Positions 11,770 through 23,159 are shown, counted from the stretch's first letter. The stretch is 64,000 nt of DNA from Cylicocyclus nassatus (GCA_958299035.1 CATQJL010000223.1:51380302-51444301), one strand, 5' to 3'. Numbers and translations: made by a program. The notes: generated from the sequence alone by a model not told the origin.

Positions 11770-12660
11770 CGATAGAAAGTAGATGATAGTTAGTCATTCA
11801 AACAGCTGAGCTCAGAGTTCGCATTTTCTTCTGCTCAGTGAATCGTTGTGTGCTGTCAGAAAGTGAACAATCATGGTTTTCTTGTTTGCTAAGAATTTGG
11901 ACTACTCTTCATCATCTATCGTTCATCTAAGTTGTATTCATTGCAGTTGCAAAATCCATCAAAGCGGCAGGGTAAGAATCCGTCAATCAGCCGAGTATGG
12001 TAATGAATTCATTGGTTTGGAAGCAGAAACTTAGTCAAATTTGGGTATCTGTCTTACTAGTGTCCATGTATTTATTGTTGGTTCTATATTTTCATCTTGT
12101 CGCTTCATTTCCGTGAATCTCTCAACCATTGTATACCAAGTCTTTATTTTCCATAAAGGATTAAAGTGCCCGGAGAAGCGAAAGTTCGACGAAAAAAATC
12201 AGACAATCCGCGTTGTTGGGTTACAAAAGACATCCTGTTATATGTGGTATTACAATATGAGCTCTTGTTAGGGATAAAAGTGACATAGCTCTAAAGCCAT
12301 TTGTATATACATAATAGAATGAAATTATGAGACCATCGAATTACAAACAGTGCGCTTTGTTGGATTCATTATTGTTGTCGCAAACAGACAGCTACATTTC
12401 ACGCGACTGAGCGCTATCCCTAGCACTTGACGGTGCCCCGGCATCACCTTGTGAGGCTCTTTCTTCTTCTTGCATAATGCGAAGGCATGAACCTTGTCCA
12501 AATCGTGCATCCATTACGATCTTGTGGATATGCATTTTTGCAATGGCCTTCTGCAAACAGTGCACTTATTTTCACTTCAGTTGAAGCTAAACCCACAAAT
12601 GAATAAATTGGAGATTCGAAGATATACAGGTTGTCTCATGAGAGTTTCGTGTATCAGCGG
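11770..12660. other. No supported gene
   Basis: Homology to the second Myb-like copy ends at about 11766 (compare 20217). Beyond that only short frames are present. Confidence 0.4.
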
Positions 12661-12661
12661 C

Positions 12662-14041
12662 TCAGTTTAGCCTGTCAGCTCGCTTGAATCTTGCGCCACG
12701 TCTGCGATCGTCTCCTCTGAGCATTTTCCCGCGCTCGTTAGCCTTCAATTGCAGCACAGGCATGGGAACATGTCCAGATGCAACGTTAGCAAACGCGGCG
12801 TAATCTCCAGCTGAGGAGGCCGCGCAGTCCAGCCGCTGATGAAAAGGCCGCTGTCAACAAGATAATCTACGAACCGTGAACATATGACAAAAGGCTCAAA
12901 GGAAGCAAACGGTCATCTGCACACCTCATCATCATTGGGGAGACTCAAATTTTGGCTGATGAATTGCTGTAACTGGAGATCAGCACCGCATTGGCTTTGC
13001 TTTATGTATCCTGGACCAAGTGAGGGTCAGTGACGCTGTGGCGAGGCCAATACACGCGTTTGTGGTCGTAGCTGGTCGCCCATCTATAATATACAAAGTT
13101 AAGCATCTAAGGTAAACCTCAACAAAAAACACTAACCGATAACGCTATGTGACGCGAACTTCTTCGCGTTACAGCTTGATGACCACTGACCATCATTGTG
13201 CTTAGCGGCGAATCTCCCAATAATGATAAATCAGAATCTAAAACAAGTATAAAAGATGCTTAATTGGGGCTGATCATTTTGAAAGTGGGTGTTGATTTCC
13301 TACCGTGTTGTTCTATAACGGAGGTAGCTGTCAATGCCATCATCAATGATGATATCATCGGCAAGCTGACCACGAGTGCCACCGCCACCGCCATCGCCAA
13401 GCCTATAATTTTCTGGGCGCCATTTGTGTAATAGGTGGTGGGATCAATTAGCCTTGTCATAGTAATTGTCATACATCTTTACTATTACTTCATCCCTGGT
13501 GGCGAAAGATTACCACATATTCAAAACTATTCAGAGCTGTAAAACATACCTAGGCCCTACCGCACAACCACTGCAAATATGCACATGGAGAGCTGATACA
13601 TCAGCAAATATTGGCTAGGCAATAGACGATGGGACGGACGGTTCGTAACAATACCGTTGTGCTGCGGTAAGTATATCTAGAAATAAACAAGCAACGGTAA
13701 TTAAGATGACAGGCAGAAGACTCACACTTCCAACAATGAGATCATCTTTTTCTGCAGAGAACCACTGGAGGAGTGATGCACTGTTCTCCAAACAGTTCTT
13801 CATAAAGCTCACGCAGCTAAACACAAAAATTTTTTGGGTAGACTGACATAGACATCGCAGAGAAAGAGACTAACCTTTCGACGATTCTCCTCTTTTCTCA
13901 TTCTTCTCACATATAACGTATCGAAACAACTCGTCATATCACCATTCTATAAGTGGGAAGATAGAGGAAGAACATGGAATAGATCCTTGTTACCTTTTCA
14001 AAAAGGTGTATCCATATCCATCGCAGCAGATCTCTAAGGTT
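12662..14041 (-). pseudogene. Eroded multi-exon gene of unknown family (minus strand)
   Basis: A series of short exons reads right to left with GT..AG introns of about 50 bases. The pieces include DLLRWIWIHLFEK, NGDMTSCFDTLYVRRMRKEE, LRELYEELFGEQCITPPVVL, IYLPQHNGIVTNRP, KWRPENYRLGDGGGGGTRG, LADDIIIDDGIDSYLRY and QLQQFISQNLSLPNDDE. The last exon (12662-12850, 63 codons) contains FANVASGHVPMPVLQLKANE and ends in a basic tail with a TGA. Exon 12925-13083 is exactly 53 codons, phase 0, but has an internal TGA. Exon 3 shifts by one base in an A-run near 13756 (VVLCRK then DDLIVGS), and another TGA follows YDNYYDKAN. The family is not recognised. The coding look and splice phases argue for a once-real gene; the breaks argue for decay or assembly error. 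Confidence 0.5.
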
Positions 14042-14157
14042 AAAGGAGAAAGGACCACTGTGGAGGTTTTGTTGCGATGATGATGATGATTATTATGATG
14101 TTATTTTTAGATGTTCATCTAAAAAGCCGTCAAATCCTCCCATATTTCCAGTTTGTT

Positions 14158-14255
14158 AAAAGTTTTGGCGCTATTTCAGTGTCCGGGCCCCAAAATTTTT
14201 TTTGCATGAATTTTGTTGAAACTAAGCCCAGAGGGGGTTATTCGGCTGTAACTGT
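14158..14255. repeat. End fragment of the GGGCCCCAAAATTTTTT inverted-repeat family
   Basis: The stretch GTCCGGGCCCCAAAATTTTT followed by TTGTTGAAACTAAGCCCAGA and a GGGGGTTATTCGGC motif matches one end of the element at 17168-17692. Confidence 0.55.
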
Positions 14256-15352
14256 CACAACTTGTAGCGAACAAGACTAAAATAATCTTGCTTGATAATG
14301 GATCTATGGATAATCATGAGGCATCTCCGAAACAATACAGTCAACTAGTTATGGCTACATGAGACACAGGTCACAACTTTTGTGCGCCTGCGGCATTTTG
14401 CCCGAAGAAAACCTTCATGAGGTCAGAACCGTGCAACGCGGGGAAGGGGAGACCGTAATCGTACATGCACAACTTCAACCAAATACAAACAAGTTTCTAG
14501 TACCACCCACAGATAATTTTAAAAAACAGGCTCTCTAGTTCTAACCGTTGGATTCTCATTTTCAAAATTTGTTTGTAACTCTTGTGTCCTGATCTTTTAC
14601 GCAAAACAGACATTGTTACTGAAAAGAAGGACCTCGAAAACACATAAGTCCCAATTTTGGTCGTGATTGGTTCATTGTGATTACTGAACTTCACTTTGGA
14701 GTACTTTCTGAAGTCTCAGTTTCAGCATATGCCTTTTGGGTTCCGTAATACGTCGAGTCGAAAAGACGGTCAGAAATGAAGAACTTTCATTTTTCTGGTA
14801 TTAGGCGCCAAATTAAATGCAAGTCCGTACTCTGCAGAAATTACGCACTTTTCATTTTTTGACGCCTAAGTCAAAAACGATGTTGGTTTGAATTATAATC
14901 CTGTATCGGCAGCTGGCGCTTCTAAAAATCAACGCGTTTCTCATGTACGTCTGGTTCTGACATTGGCGCTCAATGTGTTCAGTTTGGCTGAAGATTATTA
15001 ACATTAGGAAAGCTGCAAGAGTTGCTATTTAAAGGGCATCAGGAGAAGTGTGACATAAGACATGCATGCGGCGTTGACTTTTGCTTATCTGACGCCTATC
15101 ACACAAAAGTCATAAGATATGCCTTTTGTATTGATCTGTTATTAATGAGAATCTAAGATACTTACTATCGCATAAATGGTTTTCGCTATTATCACGGAAA
15201 TTACTTGTGTCAGTGAAGAACTCGAACTAATGATATATTACTTGCTTGTTGGAGTAATGTTCAGTCGCTGTTAATATTGCAGAATAATGTAAAGGCAACT
15301 TCTTTTTGTAGATTTTCGACGAATCTCATGATTCGTCGAATCGCGTAAGGAA

Positions 15353-17090
15353 ATGCAGGAGCGGCTGGAATCAGAACGGAGACGGAAAGAGGAAGAGATA
15401 GCTTCTTTGGTAGAAATGCATACTCGGAATATGAATGAAATGAGAGAGATGTAAGAAGAGCGAATATGCGCATTAAAAGTGAGTTTTCTAAATAAAGGAT
15501 GTAATATTTTGCCAGTTGCTTTTTGTTTTGTTTTGCAACGTCAAGTTTCGAGATTTGTTAGCCAAATTGGTCAGACCTTGAAAGTTTTTTCATGACAATC
15601 ATATGTTCTTCTCAGCGTTCATTATTGTACTAAGTAGGTGCTCGTTTGATTTGATAGAAAAACGTTTTTATAGTTGCAGTGATTAGACGGTATCAGCAAC
15701 AAATTTTGTGAACAGTGACTTTCTGATCGTCGGCCCTTTTTTCTCTGCGTGCCCGCATGCGTCCGCCGTCTGTTTCTTATTTCATTGCATAAGCTCCTCG
15801 CTCTACCCACTGCGTTCTAAATTGTTTTATGTTAGTCTACGTGTCAGAAATGAGCGCTGATCTCATCAAGACCTTCTAAAGTTTGGACCACCGTGAAAAG
15901 AGTGGCATATTTTAGGGTAAAGCATCTTCATCAACCAGCAACACATCCCTGCTGGACGCAGTCTTGCTTGAGAAGGAGGAGCTGTTGGAAACTAAGAGGA
16001 GACTTGTAGAAATGGTTAGCGTTTCTGAGGTTGTTTTACTTTGAGTCCATCTTCAACTTTTTCATAATTGTGCTGCATAGGTTAAGCAACGCGAAAGCGC
16101 TTGCCCTTCAACAGCTGACGCGTCGGTCACTGCAGCAGATGATCGACTTGTCGTACTCGATTTTGTTGAGAGATCAGGTAATAGCAATGACGTATCTGAC
16201 TTGGAAGAAAAGCTACGAGACGCACAGCCTATGATAGAACATCTGCAAGCGAGCACTCAGAGATGGAAGCTAAAGTCGCTGAAGCAGAAAACTTGAAGTA
16301 TGTCGTCATATTTTTTTTATCTAGTTGTAGCTCCATAACTGAAGTAGAAATTTTTCAGAAAAATTTGAACGTTTGAAATTGTTTGAATTTGAAAAAAAAT
16401 TTGATCGTCTAAAGACAGGATTTGCTGACGTGCGCGACCAGAAGGACTCAGATATGTCTGTAAGTGAAGCTTTTTCAACGAAGCTTTCGATTATGTATAC
16501 GTTTAGAACGTCTGACAAGCCCTGATATGATATTTCTGGTCATCGATGGTTTCTATTTTAGGTAGAAGTGGAGCGGTTACGAATGGCATTAGATCAAGCG
16601 AAGCAAGATCGAAACCGAGTTCATGCTGACGTTGATAAGTTCCGCACTACCATAGAAGGTATAGGCACTGAGCTTGATGCGCTCCGTGTATCCAACCAAC
16701 GCCTTTCTCAAGAAAATGAAAGAATGGCTGCGATAATAGATCGGTAGGTTTTTCTGTTGGTCATGGTATGCGTTAAGCGCAGTGTTTAGCTACAATGCCG
16801 TGCTTGAGAGCTCAGCTGCGCAGGACTTCATGAACGAGCATTCTTCAAATTCTCAGTTGTCTGACAAGCAGTCGACTGCTTTTGAAAATCTGAATAGAGA
16901 TCTTCGCGAGGAGATTACTATGCTCCAGGAACGGAACAGGTAGTGAAATACGAAATGATCTTTGCTGAATCAATTTGCTAGTTCAGGTTGCTTTCGGAAG
17001 AGTCGAGACTGCTATCGGAAGTTAATGCTCACATGAAGAAACAAGAAGAGACTGATTCCAAACGAACACAGTTGTTGGAGAAAAAATTTC
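15353..17090 (+). pseudogene. Coiled-coil protein gene, interrupted
   Basis: Exons at 15353-15478, 15916-16014, 16081-16297, 16359-16459, 16562-16743, 16790-16939 and 16987-17090 encode charged heptad-like sequence such as RRRKEEEIASLVEMH, LLEKEELLETKRRLVEM, SDLEEKLRDAQ, VEVERLRMALDQAKQDRNR, NQRLSQENERMAAIIDRY and LREEITMLQERNRLLSEESR. Splice phases agree across exons 2 to 7. There are two breaks. An in-frame TAA lies at 15452 in the first exon. Exon 16081-16297 holds two frames, LQAS then SEMEAKVAEAENLK, and is one base short of the needed phase. After 17090 the donor GTGAGT leads into an inverted-repeat element and no further exon was found. The family is not identified; long coiled-coil scaffolds such as nuclear-pore or cytoskeletal proteins are possible. 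Human-type motifs are not specific enough to name it. Confidence 0.55.
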
Positions 17091-17167
17091 GTGAGTTCGA
17101 TTATGAATGATGTACAGATAATCTACAGATAATACACTTTCTACAGATAATCACTCTAATGAACAAA

Positions 17168-17692
17168 CGGCGCTATTCGGCTATCCGGGCCCCAAAATTT
17201 TTTAGTCATGGATTTGGCTGAAACTTGGCCCAGGCGGGTTATCTGACATGCTGATCACGAGTATCACATTTTCTCCGCAGGAAAACGCCTCCCTGCGGGG
17301 TTACGGTGGGTATACGGTAAGGGGCGAAAAACACGGATTTCGCTGAAACTTGGCCTAGGGGGTTATTTGACCCGCTGATGCCAAATACCACATTGGTTTT
17401 GAACCGTAGCGTCATTTTCTCGAGTTACGGTAGCTACACGGTAACGGGTGTAAAACATAGTTCTGCCTGAAACGCGTGTACGGCGATTCGGACAATCGTG
17501 AAGCTTTGCACACCCGACCACTGCCGCGCGCTACACACCCTGCTGCGGCTTTTGCCTAAGCAAAGGACAGAGGAAAGATACATTTGCCGATTTGTAATTT
17601 TGACTCAGCATGTCAGATAACCCCCCTGGACCAAATTTCAGCCAAATCCGTGACTAAAAAATTTTGGGGGCCCGGATAGCCGAATAGCGCCG
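17168..17692. repeat. 525-bp terminal-inverted-repeat element with direct-repeat flanks
   Basis: The ends are CGGCGCTATTCGGCTATCCG and its inverted counterpart, and the arms extend about 90 bases (GGGCCCCAAAATTTT...GATTTGGCTGAAA...GTTATCTGACATGCTGA). AACAAA flanks both sides, a plausible target-site duplication. The interior repeats a degenerate unit (GTTACGGT..TACGGTAA.GGG..AAAAAC, then GCTGAAACTTGGCC) two to three times. Related pieces occur at 14.16, 35.34 and 61.87 kb. It sits just 3' of the last coiled-coil exon. No transposase is encoded. Confidence 0.7.
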
Positions 17693-18007
17693 AACAAACA
17701 TATATGTCACATTCAGTTATGTTCATGCACTTTGTTTCAATCGCTCTTTCGATTGTTCGTTCGATCGTTAAGCTATCATATTTGCGACGTTCATAGCACA
17801 TCCTATGCCCTTGTGCATTTTTGTGACTAGCTTGTATTAAGTCGGAATAAATTAGAGTGCTAGGTTTTCGTGTTTTGCAGTATTTTTACTTTATAATATG
17901 GAAAAGACATTTTGGAAATGGGTCTGAACTAGTGCGCAGTGGGCATAGGACTATGTCAATTCTCCTTGCTATACCATCCAAATTATGCTTACGTTTGGTA
18001 TACCGGT

Positions 18008-18410
18008 ATCAATGAAGGCACTGTCCACCCTAAGTTATAGGCCGTCCACGCAGGGCGCGGAGAGTGCGCAAGGTGTGTATTGCGCCTCACTTCTCTTTCC
18101 TCGTGCACTCTCGCCGCCTGTTTTTCTCTGCGCTTCTTCCAGTCGTGAACTGCCTTCAATGTACGCAACAGCGTTGCTCTCCGTGCGCAGCGCTGACCGC
18201 CTATAGCGGTCATGAGCTTTTGGCAGTTCACAGCAGTAGGACCTTTTATCAAGCCATTGCGCAAAAGATCGCTTCGGAATAACGAAGACGTATAAGGACC
18301 CCAAGTGCCCCGCCCCCTCCAGTAATGCCCGCCCATCCGTCCGTGCCCCCAATTACCGTTCCAGACCGGCCTGCGGGTCCTGCGGAACGGAGATTGTCGG
18401 GTTTTTCACA
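18008..18410. repeat. Degenerate element related to that at 1.2 kb
   Basis: It begins GAAGGCACTGTCCACCCTAA and includes GAGCTTTTGGCAG and GTTCCAGACC...GGAACGGAGATTG blocks shared with 1.2-1.5 kb. GC content is higher than the flanks, which explains the overlapping open frames on both strands; none looks genuine. Confidence 0.4.
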
Positions 18411-18574
18411 GATTCTCGATTTCTTTCATCCTTGTCCTGCAATTCTCCAATTTTATCAAACTTTTTTGTCTCTCCCGTCTGCCTCTTCCATTTAGTACTT
18501 TTCGCATTGAAGCCATCCATTTGAAAACTTTCCAAAAGATTCTTCAAAAGATCAGTGAAGACTTACAAGGAATG

Positions 18575-18665
18575 CATGTTTAGTCGAAGTGGCTTTTTTA
18601 GATGGGATGTATACCATATTGTAGGACATGAAATGCTGATTCCAAATCTGCCTTCCTTATCGGCA
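18575..18665. repeat. Half copy of the 466-bp MITE family (44955-45420)
   Basis: TAGTCGAAGTGGCTTTTTTAGATG followed by GCTGATTCCAAATCTGCCTT matches the left arm of the complete element at 44.96 kb. Confidence 0.5.
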
Positions 18666-18875
18666 AAAAGTTCATGGGCGAGGAGTCATGAGCGCTCATT
18701 GAAGCAAAGAATTGAATACGCAAGATGACAGAAAAGCCGTAATATTTTTTTCTAGCCTCTCAATGGAGCACTGATAATCATCAAAGCACTGTTCAAAAAA
18801 TAATCTAAAATTAAGATGTTTTCCACACTTGGTTGCATAACTTGAGGGCTAGTAAGGTTGTAGCAACTCATTTTA

Positions 18876-19168
18876 TCAAAAAGTTTTCACCTCGTCGTTG
18901 GGCGGATGGGTCATGAAACCTTGTGGGATCGGCGATAACGACTGCCCTTTGTGGGTGCCGAGATGTATTCCGATGTTGTAGAGAATGACGCAGGCCTTGA
19001 CGACCTTCTGGAGCTTCGGAGGCTGAATGCGGGTGATGTTATGGAGAATGGCAAAACATCGCTTCAGCGCTCCGAACGCCTGCTCAACAACTCGTTGAGC
19101 TTTGGCGTGCTCCTGATTAAATCGCCTCTTCCTGGCGTCATCCTCTGTGGCCCTCTCCCCAAGGCCCA
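18876..19168 (-). pseudogene. C-terminal fragment of PIF/Harbinger transposase
   Basis: The minus-strand frame carries ARKRRFNQEHAKAQRVVEQA, FGALKRCFAILHNITRIQPP and HLGTHKGQSLSPIPQGFM, almost residue for residue the C-terminus of the intact transposase at 21.88-23.00 kb. It keeps the last catalytic acidic residue region (VVEQAFGALK) but lacks the two upstream aspartates. Its 5' side is cut at about 19170, where it directly abuts the truncated Myb-like accessory gene on the opposite strand. Confidence 0.8.
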
Positions 19169-19175
19169 TAACAGC

Positions 19176-20097
19176 CAAACTGTCTCATACACAATATCTT
19201 TAGATACCGAACAACAACTGGTGGCGGATTCACAGCCGCGGAAGAAAGTTTGCCAATGAAAATGACACGTTTCCATTCAACACTACCACGGAGTAAGAAT
19301 ATGGGAATCCCCCGACAAAACACCAGCCACTGTTCCATTCCGCGAAGGGGAGAGCGATGTGGCCTTAGTAAGTGGTAAAGTAGACGCTGATTCTAATGAC
19401 TGTTTAACATTTGCAGAGAAGAACTCCAGCCTTCCAAAACGATGCAGAAGATGGACATCCTGAACCCCTAATGGTTAAACGGCATATTTTCCCTTAATTC
19501 ACCTTCTTAATGTTTCATTAAGAAATATTAAGAAACAAACAGTGACGAAGAAACTAGCAGATTTCATGAAGGAGGAGGCAGAGGTGGGGGAGGAGGGCGA
19601 AATTATGTGCAAGGATCTGGAGGAACTAGAGGAGGAACATCTTTTGTGCGCGGAACCGAAGGAGAAGGAGATTATGGGAATGATGATGAAGAAGAAGCAG
19701 AAGAAGAAGCAATAGGAGGCGGTGGTGGAGGTGGAGAGGAGGAGCGGGCGGGTACGAGGCACTCGGTAGAGGCGGCGGCGGCGGAGGAGGAGGTGTATTA
19801 AGCAGTAGCCGATAGCGGAGGATTACAGAAAAGCTTTGATAAAAGAGTAATTTCGTCTTTGCCAGGTAAGCAGAATTTTGATTAAACCTTAATTGAGTGT
19901 AATTTCCAGGACCAAAGAAAATTCTACAGCGAAATGATACACACTTTAAATGTATTGTGTGGTTACATCAAGTCGCAAGAAAATATGCAAGACGCGGAAC
20001 ATCAAACGGGCAACACGGCGGGCTGGGTGGTGGACGGAGGGAACCAGCAAATCTTGTTGCAGATAAGAACATTGAAGATTTTGTCGTCTTTAGCTAA
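19176..20097 (+). pseudogene. Decayed second copy of the Harbinger Myb-like accessory gene
   Basis: Homologous to 10700-11651 along exons 2 to 5 and the 3' flank to about 20217. The Myb exon 1 is absent. Recognisable parts are GGGRGGGGGRNYVQGSGGTR, FVRGTEGEGDYGNDDEEE, the glycine runs and DQRKFYSEMIHTLNVL. It is broken by a small deletion near 19190, a stop in the first segment, a frameshift at about 19738 inside the glycine tract and further changes. The junction with the transposase fragment at 19170 shows that the progenitor had the two genes divergently transcribed. Confidence 0.7.
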
Positions 20098-20269
20098 TGA
20101 TGAAGAGTAAAATTGCAATATTCTATGATATTTTCCCGTTTTTCTTCTTACATCCCAATTAATATGTTTCGTTACCGTAACCAAATCAGTTGTCTGATAT
20201 GTATCATGATATAAAGGCATTCTTTTTACACCAGCTTTTACACTATAAGGATAAAGGGAGGGAAGGGGC

Positions 20270-20287
20270 GGGGGGGGGGGGGGGGGG
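20270..20287 (+). repeat. Uninterrupted run of 18 G
   Basis: Direct mononucleotide tract preceded by further G-rich sequence. It is capable of G-quadruplex formation and prone to length error. Confidence 0.9.
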
Positions 20288-20542
20288 AAACAAGACTGCG
20301 TTATATGACTATTTAGATCGTTACGATTGAAGCTTGTTACTATCGTTAAAGTGAAAAAAAATTGAAGTGAAAAAAAAGATAAATTGAATTGAATAAATGA
20401 TTAAATAATAGTAATAATAAATAATTATAAAAAATTGAAGTGAGAATGACGTAGGCTTCACTGGAGGCAGTGGACCATATTCAACACTAAATGGTCCAAC
20501 CGCCAAGCGATTCGCGCCCTCGCATAGAACAAGTATAGTCCC

Positions 20543-20731
20543 AGGCAGGCGCTGTACTCCTCAAGGAGTATAGCATGGCGACGATCGATATGAATCAAAT
20601 ACGTGTAAAACCGGCGATTTTTGTCGCCGATATTGGCGATCGCCAATCGCTACGACTGGCAATCGCCAATCGTAGTGATTGGCGATTGCCCGCCGCCATG
20701 CTATACTCCTCGAGGAGTATAACGCCTGCCT
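20543..20731. repeat. 189-bp inverted-repeat MITE
   Basis: The left end AGGCAGGCGCTGTACTCCTC and the right end (reverse complement AGGCAGGCGTTATACTCCTC) enclose a further dyad, ATACTCCT..AGGAGTAT, in each arm and inner TGGCGATTGCC repeats. There is no coding potential. Confidence 0.65.
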
Positions 20732-21874
20732 CAGATGCTTCATAGTCGGATGAGATATGATGCAGCTGAAAAAGCTAGAGGTTGGAAAAGAAAGATCGTT
20801 AAATCACAGCATGATGAAGCAACCCAAATAAGGATAGGCTGGAAACGTAAATAAATCCAGAGATGATAAATGGATAAGCGGTAAATACTTTGTATAAAGC
20901 ATTCCTGCTGCAATTTTGGTCTGCTTTCGGTGAAGAAGAACGGAGACATGAAAATAACTGACTAATTCTTTCGCAGCACTACGTAGCATTCCAATATCCA
21001 CGCTCATCCTTACAGGTAGACCTCCAAAGCATCCAAAAACACGGATGATATGGCCTTGTAGGTAGCTGTCGATCTGCCCAATCCTTTAGCCACACATGCT
21101 GCATATATCTCCGCGGATGCTACGATATCTCGAACCGATGGGTAATGCCTGAATGCTGTTAATTCACCTCAGCAAATCCAAACCAATCTCACTCGAACAC
21201 ATGACTATGCTTTTTGAAAAACGCAGCAATCCATTAGACCACTATGTATGAGAGAGGTCTTAGAGACTTATCAATGGGAGAGTCCAACTGAACCGTAAGA
21301 CTTCTTTCAGATGGGACTGTGCTGGGCAGTGCTCCTAAATTTTGAAAGAAACTTGTGTACGTACTTAGGGATAAGCGCTCATACATACCAATACAGCCAA
21401 AAATGAATAGACATGCGTATGTATAATATGCGTATTGAAAAAATATGTTCTCGAACGCTGCTGATGATGACGATGCGATGATGACGTCAAGTTCAGAAAA
21501 AAAGACAACTTCAATCCAGTCCGGAAATCTTTGGCAAGATCTGCAATGTTTTTTTTTTCAAAGCTAAAAACAAGCCAGGAATTTGCAGTTACCTCTCTGG
21601 AAAAGCTACCTCGAATAATCGTCGGCAACATTGCGAGTTACACTTTTCTGACAAAATTGACAAAAAAGCTTCAAGAAAAATATCCGTGAACGTCAGCCAC
21701 CCTTTCTCTTCGAAAAATTAAAAAACGTTTTAAAATCTACATGGCTGTGCAACAACTCACCGGACTATCGCAACAGCAATATGCAAGTCTGTATTGAAGT
21801 CCACATCAAAATTCATCTCGTTCTGGAATAGGACGAAGTCTTTTGAGGAAATAAGAAGAAAGAATATTGTTACC

Positions 21875-23003
21875 TCACAGATTTTCGGCGACGAAGTTTC
21901 TCACCTCTTCGTTATCGGGCGGATGGGTCATGAAACCTTGTGGGATCGGCGATAACGACTGCCCTTTGTGGGTGCCGAGGTGGATTCCGATGTTGTAGAG
22001 AATGACGCAGGCCTTGACGACCTTTTGGAGCTTCGGAGGCTGAATGCGGGTGATGTTATGGAGGATGGCGAAACGCCGCTTCAGCGCTCCGAATGCCTGC
22101 TCGACGACTCGTCGAGCTTTGGCGTGCTCCCGATTGAATCGTCTCTTCCTGGCGTCATTCTGTGTGGCCCGCTCCCGATAGGGAGCCATCACGCTCCTGG
22201 AGTTGGCGAAGCCCGCGTCTCCCAGGAGTCGATACCCTGGGCGAGCGCGGGCTTCCTCGAACTCGGCGGCAGCCTGCGAATGCTGCCATATGAACGAGTC
22301 GTGGTGCCTCCCCGCGAACCCGCAGTTGATGTACATGAAGCGGGCCCTGGCATCCACTATCGCAATCATATTGATTGCGCAACATGCCTTTCGGCAGTAA
22401 TAGTGGTTGCCAAAGTGGATGGGCCGCTGGATTCGGATGAGGCATCCATCGACACATCCAATGACATCTAAAAAAATCTAGATTATGATAATCTTATTGA
22501 TCAAGTTTAGGGGCTTACTTGTGAATCTCGAGATTCTGGCGATTTCTCGAGATCTCCGCAAGCACCAGGCCTCGTCCGAAGGGCAGAAGCGGAGGAAGCG
22601 GGCCTCTATTGTTGGATGGTTGAGCGCATCCACAACTCTAGCGACAACGTCGCTCACTGCCTTCTGGCACACCCCGAAACAGTCACCTATAACAGTTTGA
22701 TGACTGTTGGTGGCCAGATAGCGCAGTGTGATGAGGACCTGGATTGAATATAGATTAACCTCGTTGGAAATTTTGCTGGGAAGCCCGTACCTGGTCCTCC
22801 TTACTAATTTCCCACGGCTCCAAACCACTGTCCGGCAGCAGCGGTGCGAGCATCCTTACGATCTTTTTGACATCCTCTAAACGAAACCTGTATTTCGAGT
22901 AGAAGATGCGATCGTTCTGCTCAAACACTGAGGATGGATGGAGCCGGTTGTATCGGATGTTCCTCTGACGCTGCTGTCGGACATTAAAGAGGATGGCTGC
23001 CAT
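21875..23003 (-). CDS. PIF/Harbinger DDE transposase, apparently intact
   Basis: Three exons at 22791-23003, 22519-22738 and 21875-22467 join in consistent phase (0, then 1) to give about 341 residues. The start MAAILFNVRQQRQRNIRYNR is followed by a helical N-terminal domain (FRLEDVKKIVRMLAPLLPDS, LRYLATNSHQTVIGDCFGVC). The DDE_Tnp_4 core has NVIGCVDGCLIRIQRP (first Asp), INCGFAGRHHDSFIW (second Asp region), RLLGDAGFANSRSVM (third conserved Asp) and VVEQAFGALKRRF (catalytic Glu region). All exons are open. The cut-and-paste enzyme normally works with a Myb-like partner; no partner gene lies next to this copy, though relics are at 10.4 and 19.2 kb. Terminal inverted repeats and the expected 3-base target duplication were not found by eye. 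A further upstream exon cannot be excluded. Confidence 0.85.
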
Positions 23004-23159
23004 CTGTAAAACCTTTCCATGAATGAATGCCCGAATCATTAATGTTTCACGGCGGCAAACGAATTGAAGAAACATCAGCGTGAGTTGTGGAGTATAAACA
23101 GGTCTTTTGAATCCAATCACCCATACTGAGGCGGTGGCTCGGAAGAAATTCATTGGATC

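Noticed and set aside
13260..13472. Transmembrane-looking frame (GLAMAVAVALVVSLPMISSLMM) on the minus strand
   Set aside because: An alternative frame of the same exon gives a gly-rich and acidic sequence that fits the upstream splice phase better. The hydrophobicity comes from reading GGC/GCG-type repeats out of frame.
21181..21260. tRNA-like sequence on the minus strand (AGTGGTCTAATGGAT, an anticodon-arm-like TGC-TTTTTCAAAAA-GCA, GTGTTCGAGTG)
   Set aside because: The D-loop and T-loop cores are suggestive, but the T stem and acceptor stem do not pair. At best it is a decayed tRNA-derived sequence.
21968..22471. 167-codon plus-strand open frame opposite the Harbinger transposase
   Set aside because: It is a shadow of the transposase exon on the other strand. 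The minus strand carries all the family motifs.
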